Shown: piece after piece, positions 1-7,168 of the stretch | Position numbering within the stretch: the first letter of the stretch is position 1 | Layout: each line of letters opens with the position of its first letter | DNA from: JAFASC01 sp034669525 | GTDB taxonomy: Bacteria; Pseudomonadota; Alphaproteobacteria; Rhizobiales; Beijerinckiaceae | Length of the DNA stretch: 23,195 nt | Assembly: GCA_034669525.1 (NCBI GenBank) | Contig: JAXDNH010000012.1 | Span: 1-23,195 of the forward strand | Direction: 5' to 3' | The notes under the pieces: model-generated | What the model was told of the DNA's origin: nothing | The model's database searches: none | What the model saw: the letters and a program-made list of their open reading frames with translations, nothing else | Made by a program: the position numbers and the translations under genes

Positions 1-1
1 T

Positions 2-121
2 CAGATGTTTATGGATTCGCTCGCCGACGATGGGCTCGGCATGAAGACGCGGCGAAAGGGCGACAAAATCCTCTTGTCATATCCGATCGCGATTCTGGCC
101 GCGAATGTTGCCGAGGCCTGA
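2..121 (+). CDS. C-terminal end of an unidentified protein (5' end outside the window)
   Basis: An open frame enters from the left edge and ends at TGA 119-121, giving about 39 residues that finish ILAANVAEA. It stops 2 bases before the GTG of pgeF, and its last codons carry the pgeF Shine-Dalgarno, so it reads as the upstream member of the same operon. I do not recognise the family. In many Rhizobiales an lgt and a DUF185 methyltransferase lie upstream of pgeF, but this tail does not resemble the usual end of that methyltransferase. The call rests on spacing and an open frame only. Confidence 0.45.
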   Translation, partial: QMFMDSLADDGLGMKTRRKGDKILLSYPIAILAANVAEA

Positions 122-123
122 CG

Positions 124-891
124 GTGGCGCCCTTCATCACTGCGCCGAGCGTGTCGCATCGGAACATCCGCCACGCGTTCTTCACCCGCGACGGCGGCGT
201 CTCGACCGGCGTCTATGCCAGTCTCAATGGCGGCACCGGCTCGCGCGACGATCCGGAGAAGGTACGCGAGAACCGCAATCGTATGGCTGCGGCGCTTGAG
301 GTTTCCGGCGAGCGCTTTCTCGTTCCATTTCAGGTGCATTCTGCCGACGCGATCATCGTGAATGAACCGTGGCAAGGGGCGCGGCCGCGCTGCGACGGGA
401 TCGTGACGAATGTGCAAGGGCTTGCCCTGGGCGTCACCGGTGCCGATTGCGGCATTCTGCTCTTCAGCGATGCTAAAGCTGGCGTGATTGCTGCGGCGCA
501 TGCGGGATGGAAAGGTGCGCTGCGCGGAATCATCGAAGCGACTGTCACGCAGATGGAAAGACTCGGCGCGCGCCGCGCCGACATGGCGGTCGCACTCGGT
601 CCGACCATCGGTGGAAAGAGCTACGAGGTCGGGCCCGAATTCATGGCTCACTTTCTCGCCGCTGATTCAGACTACAAGCGGTTCTTCGCCCCGGCGCATC
701 GCGATGGGCACGCCTATTTCGACTTGCCGGCCTTTATCGCCATGCGTGCGCAGCAAGCGAATGTCGGCGCCTTCGAGGACCTTGCTCTCGATACCTATGC
801 GGACGAAGCGCGTTTTTTCTCCTATCGCCGCATGACGCATCACGGCGAGCCGGACTATGGGCGGCTGATCGCGGCGATTACGCTCGTTTGA
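124..891 (+). CDS. pgeF: Peptidoglycan editing factor / multicopper polyphenol-oxidase-like protein PgeF (YfiH family)
   Basis: A 255-aa cytosolic protein of the YfiH/LACC1 family. Members have been described as purine-nucleoside phosphorylase/deaminases and, in E. coli, as a factor that prevents misincorporation of L-Ser in peptidoglycan. Visible signatures are an N-terminal FFTRDGGVSTG block (19-29), VHSAD with His72, TGADCG with Cys109, AHAGWKG with His126, and FFSYRR near the C-terminus. His72, Cys109 and His126 match the family's metal-binding triad. Length is normal for the family. The GTG start at 124 is supported by GAGG at 113-116 with 7-base spacing. The stop abuts the stop of the convergent methyltransferase with no intervening base. 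Confidence 0.93.
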   Translation: MAPFITAPSVSHRNIRHAFFTRDGGVSTGVYASLNGGTGSRDDPEKVRENRNRMAAALEVSGERFLVPFQVHSADAIIVNEPWQGARPRCDGIVTNVQGLALGVTGADCGILLFSDAKAGVIAAAHAGWKGALRGIIEATVTQMERLGARRADMAVALGPTIGGKSYEVGPEFMAHFLAADSDYKRFFAPAHRDGHAYFDLPAFIAMRAQQANVGAFEDLALDTYADEARFFSYRRMTHHGEPDYGRLIAAITLV

Positions 892-1581
892 TCACGTCTT
901 GCGCGCGACAAATGTCGTCCGTAGCTGATTGTGCCCGACATTGGTTGGCGCTTGCTCGCCGACAAAGCCGTGCGCCGCGAGCAGCGTGAACAGGTCCTCC
1001 GGCGCATAGCGCGTCAGGCCGACTTCGTTGCGCAGGCGGCGGTAATCGGAAAAGAACGTCTTGCCCAATCCCGTAAGCGCAGCGATCAGAAACCCGCCCC
1101 GCCAGGCGAAATCGAGCAGCGCCTTCACATCTCCGACGGTGTCGAGATCAGGCGGCAGCACATCGGCAAGAACAAGCCGCCCCTCGGGCTTCAGCTTCGC
1201 ATGCCAGATCTCGAGCAAGTCTTCGAATTCGCTATGTTTTAGATATTGCAGAAGCGAATTGGCGATGACGAGATCGAGGGATGCCTCGCCAATGCTGTCC
1301 AGCCCATCCGTCGAGAGGACAATGATCTTGGGATAGCTGGCGAAACGTCCGCGCAATTTTTCACGCACGTTGGGCGCCGCATCGAAGAGATAGAGCGTGC
1401 CGCATTTCTCGGCGAGAGAAGCGGCGGAAATCGCCTCGCCGCAGCCGTAATCAAGCACCGTCGCGTCACGCGACGGAATGAACGCGGCAAGATCGCGTGC
1501 GACCCGGTCGTAATGCAGCGTCTTGTGGCGCGCGTTCACGTTAATCGAATGCTCGCTGTTCCAGAACTCGCGCCAGCTCAT
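892..1581 (-). CDS. Class I SAM-dependent methyltransferase
   Basis: A 229-aa protein with a Rossmann methyltransferase core. Motif I is VLDYGCGEA (about 43-50), the acidic end of strand beta-2 is LYLFDA (Asp67), and motif IV is LDLVIANSLLQYL. The substrate is not evident; the fold is the type used on small molecules. The gene starts 7 bases after the carA stop, so it is probably co-transcribed as the second gene of a carA operon. A GAAGG sequence lies within the end of carA, about 12 bases before the ATG, which is a weak ribosome site. Its TGA is directly back-to-back with that of pgeF, forming TGATCA. Confidence 0.85.
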   Translation of the reverse strand: MSWREFWNSEHSINVNARHKTLHYDRVARDLAAFIPSRDATVLDYGCGEAISAASLAEKCGTLYLFDAAPNVREKLRGRFASYPKIIVLSTDGLDSIGEASLDLVIANSLLQYLKHSEFEDLLEIWHAKLKPEGRLVLADVLPPDLDTVGDVKALLDFAWRGGFLIAALTGLGKTFFSDYRRLRNEVGLTRYAPEDLFTLLAAHGFVGEQAPTNVGHNQLRTTFVARKT

Positions 1582-1588
1582 CGGCGCG

Positions 1589-2770
1589 TCATGCCTTCGC
1601 CTGATCCATCATCTCGACGAAGCGACGAAAAAGATAATGGCTGTCGCGCGGTCCCGGCGACGCCTCGGGATGATGCTGCACGGAAAAGGCCGGCCGGTCC
1701 TTCAGCGCGATCCCGCAATTCGATCCGTCGAAAAGCGAGCGGTGCGTCTCGACCGCGTTGTCGGGCAAAGTCGCGGGATCGACAGCGAAACCGTGATTCA
1801 TCGAGACGATCTCGACCTTGTTGGTCGTGAAATCCTTCACCGGATGATTGGCGCCATGATGGCCCTGATGCATCTTCATCGTCTTGGCGCCGAGTGCCAG
1901 CGCCATCATCTGATGGCCGAGGCAGATACCGAAGGTCGGCACTTTCCGGTCGAGCAGATCGCGGATGACCGGCGCGGCATATTTCCCGGTCTCTGCGGGG
2001 TCGCCGGGGCCGTTCGACAGAAACACGCCGTCGGGATTGAGCGCCAGAATGTCCTCCGTCGTTGCCGTTGCCGGCAGCACGGTCACCGCGCAGCCGGCAT
2101 CAGCGAGCAGGCGCAGAATGTTGCGCTTGATCCCGTAATCGATGACCACGACCTTCTTTTTCGGCGCGCTCTGGCGGCCATAACCGGCAGCGGGCGTCCA
2201 CGCCGTCTCGTCCCAGTCGAAGCGCTGCGCGGTAGTGACATCGGGCACGAGGTCCATGCCGTCGATGCCCGGCCATTCCGCGGCTTCGCGCGTCAGGGCA
2301 TCAAGATCGAAAGCGCCTTCGGGATTGTGCGCGATTACCGCATTCGGCATGCCGGATTCGCGGATGAGCGCCGTCAGCGCGCGCGTATCGATCCCGCAAA
2401 GGCCGACAATGCCGCGCGCCTTCAACCATTGGCCAAAATGACGCGTCGCGCGGTGATTCGAAGGATCGGTGATGCGCGCCTGCACCACGACGCCGCGCAC
2501 GCCCGTCGAGCCCGCCATGTTGACGGTCTCGATATCCTCCTCGTTCGTACCGACATTGCCGATATGCGGGAACGTAAAGGTGACGATCTGCCCGGCGTAA
2601 GAGGGATCGGTGAGAATTTCCTCATACCCCGTCATCGCCGTGTTGAAGCAGACCTCGCCAACCGCGTGGCCTTCTGCGCCGAGGCCGAAGCCTTCGAGGA
2701 GCGTTCCGTCGGCAAGCACGAGAAGCCCGGTGTGACGCGGAATGGTCCAGCCGGCTTGTTCTTCAGTCAT
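1589..2770 (-). CDS. carA: Carbamoyl-phosphate synthase small (glutaminase) subunit
   Basis: A 393-aa subunit that hydrolyses glutamine and channels ammonia to the large subunit (CarB) for carbamoyl phosphate, the precursor of arginine and pyrimidines. The N-terminal CPSase domain contains EVCFNTAMTGYEEILTDPSY (39-58). The C-terminal class I amidotransferase domain has LSNGPGDP (251-258), the nucleophile elbow GICLGHQ with Cys283, and HHPEASPGP with His367 and Glu369, so the catalytic triad is complete. Length is typical. carB is not in the window. The gene is transcribed away from the small zinc-ribbon gene at 2892 across a 121-base gap, which must hold its promoter. A TTGACT element lies on the minus strand there, but I see no convincing -10 at proper spacing. 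Confidence 0.97.
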   Translation of the reverse strand: MTEEQAGWTIPRHTGLLVLADGTLLEGFGLGAEGHAVGEVCFNTAMTGYEEILTDPSYAGQIVTFTFPHIGNVGTNEEDIETVNMAGSTGVRGVVVQARITDPSNHRATRHFGQWLKARGIVGLCGIDTRALTALIRESGMPNAVIAHNPEGAFDLDALTREAAEWPGIDGMDLVPDVTTAQRFDWDETAWTPAAGYGRQSAPKKKVVVIDYGIKRNILRLLADAGCAVTVLPATATTEDILALNPDGVFLSNGPGDPAETGKYAAPVIRDLLDRKVPTFGICLGHQMMALALGAKTMKMHQGHHGANHPVKDFTTNKVEIVSMNHGFAVDPATLPDNAVETHRSLFDGSNCGIALKDRPAFSVQHHPEASPGPRDSHYLFRRFVEMMDQAKA

Positions 2771-2891
2771 TCGGATGCGACCTTGGCTAGAGCGCGATGA
2801 TAGTGCAGCATCGCGGCAATTCGCGGATGTCCGTGCGGCGCGAGCCTGCGCGAGTCAACCCCGCACATGCTTCAGTTCCGGCGTTATCCCG

Positions 2892-3125
2892 ATGGCTTCA
2901 TATAAGTATCGCCACCTGCTTTCCACCAGCGAGGATCTCGTTTTCGACAATGATCACCAGCCCGGCGAGAGGGCCAAGCTGTCGGGCATCTATCGCTGCC
3001 CGGCCTGCGGGCGCGAGGCAGTGGTGAAGGAAGGCGATGCCTTCCCGAGCGATCACAGTCACACCGTGACCGAGGGGCCGGTGCGCTGGCGGCTTCTCGT
3101 CTATGCCGATCACCGGGCTAAGTGA
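2892..3125 (+). CDS. Small putative zinc-ribbon protein, unknown function
   Basis: A 77-aa protein starting MASYKYRHLL. It contains IYRCPACG (Cys36, Cys39) followed by SDHSHT (His55, His57), an arrangement that could bind one zinc as Cys2His2 (C-x2-C-x15-H-x-H). I infer a metal site but know no function. A longer in-frame reading from 2742 would overlap the 5' end of carA, so the ATG at 2892 is preferred. No strong Shine-Dalgarno precedes it. The gene is divergent from carA and convergent with the 76-aa gene ending at 3149, 23 bases apart. Confidence 0.75.
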   Translation: MASYKYRHLLSTSEDLVFDNDHQPGERAKLSGIYRCPACGREAVVKEGDAFPSDHSHTVTEGPVRWRLLVYADHRAK

Positions 3126-3148
3126 CTGGCGAAGTGAGCGGCGGCGGC

Positions 3149-3379
3149 TCAAGCCGGCTCGACCACAAGACCGACGATCTCGCCTTTGTGGATCGGCCCC
3201 TGCGTGACGCGGCCGACGGAGAGCACCTTATATTCGGCGCCTTCGATGCGCACGCGCCGGCCGATGAGTTCGGGCTTCTGCGCCTCCATCCGGAACGGCG
3301 ACGTGATCGCGAACATTTCCTGGCCTTTATAGGCGTAGGGGTAGAGCGACACGAGATCGATTACATCGTCTTCAGGCAT
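3149..3379 (-). CDS. Conserved small protein coupled to acyl-CoA synthetase, unknown function
   Basis: A 76-aa protein beginning MPEDDVIDLV, with no membrane segment or signal peptide. The pattern of short alternating hydrophobic strands (RRVRIEG, YKVLSVG, GEIVGLVVEP) suggests a small beta-barrel. It starts 1 base after the stop of the acyl-CoA synthetase (TGA-A-ATG), so it is almost certainly translated by coupling and functionally tied to that enzyme or its regulation. I do not recognise a named family. Confidence 0.78.
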   Translation of the reverse strand: MPEDDVIDLVSLYPYAYKGQEMFAITSPFRMEAQKPELIGRRVRIEGAEYKVLSVGRVTQGPIHKGEIVGLVVEPA

Positions 3380-3380
3380 T

Positions 3381-5021
3381 TCATTCCGCCGCGCTCTGCT
3401 GCAACTGATAATCCCTGAACTGCTGGCGCAGCGTCAGTTTGTGAATCTTTCCGGTGCCGGTCATCGGGAATTTGTCCAGAAACTCCACCGCGTCAGGCAA
3501 CCACCATTTCGCGACTTTCGGCCGCATATGCTCGATCAGTTCCGACGCGGTCACCTGCGCGCCCTGCCGCGGCACGACGAGAAGAAGCGGCCGCTCCTGC
3601 CATTTCGGATGCGGAATGGAGATCACGGCGGCCTGCAGCACCGCCGGATGGCTCAACGCGATGTCCTCAAGCTGGATTGAGGATATCCATTCGCCGCCGG
3701 ATTTGATCACGTCCTTCGAGCGGTCGGTGAGCGTCACGTGCCCTTCCGGATCAATGACCGCCATGTCGCCGGTCATCAGATAACCCTGCGCATCGAGACC
3801 GTCGTTGCGTTTGAGATAGCCTGATGAAATCCACGGACCTTTGACGCGGAAATGCCCGAAGGTAACCCCGTCATGGGGCAACTCGCGCTCCTCGTCATCG
3901 ACAATGCGCAGGCGGGTGCCGAACGCCGCGCGCCCCGATTTCATGCGGCGGTTGATCTTCTCATCGATAGGCAAATGTGCAAGGCCGGGTTTCAGCGTCG
4001 GCATCGTTGCCATCAAGGCCTCGGTCATTCCCCACGCCTGGATATATTGCACGCCGTAATCGCGTTCGAGTTTCTCCACGAGGCTGTGCGGCGGCGCCGA
4101 GCCGCTCGACAGGGTGATGCGCAGTTTGGAGAATTTTTTGCCGGTGCGTTCCAGCCAGTCGAGCAGGATAAGCCAGAAGCTCGGCACGCCCGCAGTCAGC
4201 GTCACGCCCTCGCCTTCGAAGAGTTCATAAAGTTTGTCCGGCTCATAATTGCGGCCAGGCAGGACGAGCTTGCTCGCGGTGTAGCAGGCGAGGAACGGCA
4301 TGTTCCAGGCATTGCCGTGGAACATCGGCGCCATCGGCATCATTACTTCGCGCACGCCGGTCTCGTGACCGGGTAGGAAATCGAAATTGGCCGCAATCAG
4401 CGTCTGCAGGACCGCGGCGCGATGCGAATAGACGACGCCCTTCGGATCGCCGGTCGTCCCCGACGTGTAACAGATCGTCGAAGCGGAGTTTTCATCGAAG
4501 CTCGGCCACTCGAAGCCGCTCTCGTCTTCGGCTTCGACCAAATCGTCGTAGCAATGCACGTTCGGCAATGCCGTCCTCGGCATGCGGTCCGGTGCCGCCA
4601 TGATCACGTAAGCTTTGACGCTTGTCAGCCGCGGCGCGATTTCTTCGACAACCGGCAGCGTCAGCGCATCGATGAAGAGCAGCCGGTCTTCGGCATGATT
4701 GATGATGTAGACGAGCTGATCGGCGAAAAGCCGTGGGTTTACGGTGTGCAGCACCGCGCCCATTCCCGGCACCGCATAAAACATCTCGAAATGCCGGTGG
4801 GTGTTCCAGGCGAGCGTGCCGACGGGCTCGCCCTGCTTGATGCCAAGTCGCTGCAGCGCCTTCGCCATGCGCTTGATGCGCCTATGCGCATCCGCGTAGG
4901 TGTAGCGGTGGATGTCCCCTTCGATCTCGCGCGCGACGACCTCCGCATCGCCGTGATAATCGGCGGCATATTGGATGAAGCCGGAAAGCAGGAGCGGCAT
5001 GTCCATCATAAGGCCGCGCAT
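3381..5021 (-). CDS. Medium/long-chain acyl-CoA synthetase (AMP-binding, DmdB/FadD-like)
   Basis: A 546-aa member of the ANL superfamily that adenylates a carboxylic acid and transfers it to CoA. The P-loop is YTSGTTGDPKGVVYSHR (185-201), the AMP-binding core is QAWGMTE (327-333), and TGD (416-418) carries the ribose-binding Asp. The hinge DRSKDVIKSGGEWIS spans 432-446, and the C-terminal catalytic lysine is Lys524 in MTGTGKIHK. Overall layout resembles long-chain and 3-(methylthio)propionate-CoA ligases; the true substrate cannot be told. GGAGGG lies 6 bases before the ATG at 5021, supporting this start over Met5 or Met6. The gene is divergent from an SDR reductase, suggesting a shared fatty-acyl pathway. 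Confidence 0.92.
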   Translation of the reverse strand: MRGLMMDMPLLLSGFIQYAADYHGDAEVVAREIEGDIHRYTYADAHRRIKRMAKALQRLGIKQGEPVGTLAWNTHRHFEMFYAVPGMGAVLHTVNPRLFADQLVYIINHAEDRLLFIDALTLPVVEEIAPRLTSVKAYVIMAAPDRMPRTALPNVHCYDDLVEAEDESGFEWPSFDENSASTICYTSGTTGDPKGVVYSHRAAVLQTLIAANFDFLPGHETGVREVMMPMAPMFHGNAWNMPFLACYTASKLVLPGRNYEPDKLYELFEGEGVTLTAGVPSFWLILLDWLERTGKKFSKLRITLSSGSAPPHSLVEKLERDYGVQYIQAWGMTEALMATMPTLKPGLAHLPIDEKINRRMKSGRAAFGTRLRIVDDEERELPHDGVTFGHFRVKGPWISSGYLKRNDGLDAQGYLMTGDMAVIDPEGHVTLTDRSKDVIKSGGEWISSIQLEDIALSHPAVLQAAVISIPHPKWQERPLLLVVPRQGAQVTASELIEHMRPKVAKWWLPDAVEFLDKFPMTGTGKIHKLTLRQQFRDYQLQQSAAE

Positions 5022-5070
5022 GGATGTCCCTCCCCGTTCTTCTTTGGCTGTCCGTCAGCGGAGCCGCGGA

Positions 5071-5100
5071 AGAATAGGCTCCGGGACGGCCGGACCACAA
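5071..5100 (-). promoter_or_regulatory. Candidate sigma-70-type promoter for the acyl-CoA synthetase operon
   Basis: On the minus strand TTGTGG (5095-5100) is followed after 18 bases by TATTCT (5071-5076). The leader to the ATG at 5021 would be about 45 bases and contains the GGAGGG ribosome site. The -10 matches consensus at four of six positions and the -35 at three, so this is a suggestion from pattern only. On the plus strand TTGACT at 5105-5110 could be the -35 for the divergent SDR gene, but its -10 is not clear. Confidence 0.3.
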
Positions 5101-5173
5101 GCGATTGACTTCGGGTGAAAGCCCCTACCTCATTGGCGCAACAGCAAAGAACCATCCCGGGAGAGGCGCTCAG

Positions 5174-5950
5174 ATGAAGATCGAAGACCTGTTCAGCGTG
5201 CGCGGCAAGGTCGCGCTGGTCACCGGCGGCAGCCGCGGCATCGGCGAGATGATCGCGCGCGGCTATGTCGAGAACGGCGCCAAGGTCTACATCTCGGCAC
5301 GCAGGGCGGACGCCTGCGATGCGCTCGCAAAAGAGCTTTCCGCGCACGGCACATGCATCCCGTTACCCGCCGATCTGTCGCGCATGGACGAGATCGAGCG
5401 CCTGGGCAAGGAGCTGGAAGGCCGCGAAAAGCGCCTCGACATTCTCGTCAACAATGCCGGTGCGAGCTGGGGCGCCGATTTCGACTCCTTTCCCGAGTCC
5501 GGCTGGGACAAGGTGATGGACCTGAACGTCAAATCCATCTTCTTCCTGACGCAGCGGCTGGGCAAGCTGCTGGAGGCTGCCGGCTCTCGAGACAATTATG
5601 CCCGCGTCATCAATATTGGCTCGATCGACGGCATGCACACGTCCGATCTCGAGACTTATTCCTACGCGGCCTCAAAAGCCGGCGTGCTGCATCTCACCCG
5701 CATGATGGCCAAGAATCTGGCGAAAAAGCATATCGCGGTGAATGCGATCGCGCCGGGATATTTCCCCTCGAAGATGACCGCAGGCATCCCGCAGGAATTT
5801 GCCGATGCCTCGCTCGAGGAAACGCCGATGAAGCGCAAGGGCCAGCCGGAGGATATGGCCGGCGTTGCCATCTATCTCGCATCGAAAGCGAGCGGCTTCG
5901 TCTGCGGATCGGTCATCCCGGTCGACGGCGGCTACGCGACAACAGCCTGA
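5174..5950 (+). CDS. SDR family oxidoreductase (RhlG / 3-oxoacyl-reductase-like)
   Basis: A 258-aa classical short-chain dehydrogenase. The cofactor motif is TGGSRGIG (17-24), with NNAG at 93-96, the catalytic Asn in DLNVKS (Asn118), Ser150 in INIGS and Tyr164/Lys168 in YSYAASK. It ends in the typical VIPVDGGY. An Arg after the second strand (SARR) favours NADPH. The likely role is reduction of a beta-ketoacyl or similar carbonyl, consistent with the divergent acyl-CoA synthetase. The start at 5174 is chosen because GGGAGAGG lies about 7 bases upstream and the protein then begins MKIEDLFSVRGKVALVTGG, as relatives do. The open frame extends back to 5105. Confidence 0.9.
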   Translation: MKIEDLFSVRGKVALVTGGSRGIGEMIARGYVENGAKVYISARRADACDALAKELSAHGTCIPLPADLSRMDEIERLGKELEGREKRLDILVNNAGASWGADFDSFPESGWDKVMDLNVKSIFFLTQRLGKLLEAAGSRDNYARVINIGSIDGMHTSDLETYSYAASKAGVLHLTRMMAKNLAKKHIAVNAIAPGYFPSKMTAGIPQEFADASLEETPMKRKGQPEDMAGVAIYLASKASGFVCGSVIPVDGGYATTA

Positions 5951-5965
5951 AGTCCCTCCTCAAAC

Positions 5966-7168
5966 TTGCAACGCCACCCGCTTCTAGGTTTTGCCGCGCT
6001 TAGCCTCGCCTTCGCGCTCAGCAATGCATTACGAACCTTGCCGGCCATCACTGCGCATGGAATTGAGGCCGACCTCAACATCTCGGCCGAGCAGATAGGC
6101 TATTTCGCCGGCATCTATCATCTTGCCTTCGGCCTGATGCAGCTCCCGTTCGGTGTTGCCCTCGATCGCCTCAGCATCCGGCTTGTCGTCGCGCTTCCTC
6201 TCACTGTCGCCGCGCTCGGCGCCGCGCTTTGCGCGATCGCATCGCGTTACGACGTGTTGCTGGCAGCGCAGTTCCTGATCGGAGCGGGATGCGCACCGGC
6301 GCTCATGGCGACGTTTGTCTTCATCGGCCGTAACTACCCACCGAGGCGCTTCGCATCGCTGTCCGGTATCGTTTTCGCCATCGGCGGCCTCGGCATGATC
6401 GTTACCGGGACGCCGCTCGCTTTTCTGGTCGAGCAATGGTCGTGGCGCGCCGGCTTCGTCGTTCTCGGCGCGGCAACCGCTTTCTGCGCACTCGCCTGCT
6501 GGCTGCTGATCGGCACGGGTGAGCAGGTTCACCGGCGTCCCAACGAGACATTGTCCGAAGCGATGCACGGCGTGCTGCGTGTTTTGCGCTTTCGCCAGAC
6601 CGCCGGCCTGCTCGCCATCGGTCTTGTCACCTATCCGACCGTGATCACGCTGCGGGGCTTATGGATCGCGCCGCTCTTTGCAAGCCGTCACGGCCTCGAT
6701 CTCGTCGCCATCGGCAATGTCATCCTCGCGATGTCCGTGGCAATGATCGTCGCGCCCACGCTCTACGGTTTCGTGGATCCCGGAACACGCTCCCGCCCCC
6801 GGCTTATCATCGCGGCGGCATTTGCGTCGGCCCTGTGTCCGGCCGCTCTTGCATTTGGCGGTTCAACATCATTCGACATCGCATGGGCTGTCGCATTCGG
6901 CGCATTGTGCTCGTTCCAGGGACTGCAATATTCGCAGGTTCGCGACACTTATCCCGACGAACTCTCGGGTCGCGCTTTGTCGACGCTCAACATGGCAGCG
7001 TTTCTCGGCGTCGCGATGATGCAGGGATGTGCCGGGCTCATTGCGGAATGGGCAGAGGAGCATGGGCATGAGCCGGTTGTCGCGGTCTGCACATTTTTAG
7101 CGGTCGCGCTGGCAGCGGGCGGTTCAGCCTATGCTTTGTTGCCGCGGCCAAATACCCGAACGAATTAA
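5966..7168 (+). CDS. MFS transporter
   Basis: A 400-aa polytopic inner-membrane protein with about 12 hydrophobic segments. The first half holds motif A as GVALDRLSIR (63-72) after the second helix and QWSWRAGF (157-164) after the fifth. A charged central loop (about 184-208) separates the halves. It belongs to the major facilitator superfamily; the substrate is unknown. The start is a TTG at 5966, 15 bases after the SDR stop, because no ATG or GTG in frame precedes the first helix. No good Shine-Dalgarno is visible, so translation may depend on the upstream gene. The TAA overlaps the stop of the convergent membrane protein by 3 bases. Confidence 0.88.
   Translation: MQRHPLLGFAALSLAFALSNALRTLPAITAHGIEADLNISAEQIGYFAGIYHLAFGLMQLPFGVALDRLSIRLVVALPLTVAALGAALCAIASRYDVLLAAQFLIGAGCAPALMATFVFIGRNYPPRRFASLSGIVFAIGGLGMIVTGTPLAFLVEQWSWRAGFVVLGAATAFCALACWLLIGTGEQVHRRPNETLSEAMHGVLRVLRFRQTAGLLAIGLVTYPTVITLRGLWIAPLFASRHGLDLVAIGNVILAMSVAMIVAPTLYGFVDPGTRSRPRLIIAAAFASALCPAALAFGGSTSFDIAWAVAFGALCSFQGLQYSQVRDTYPDELSGRALSTLNMAAFLGVAMMQGCAGLIAEWAEEHGHEPVVAVCTFLAVALAAGGSAYALLPRPNTRTN

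Noticed and set aside
1..651. A long minus-strand open frame at the left edge
   Set aside because: Antisense to pgeF, Arg/Ala-rich, no motifs; pgeF has its full metal triad and a ribosome site.
1523..2800. A 425-codon open frame on the plus strand
   Set aside because: Antisense to carA, whose amidotransferase motifs are complete.
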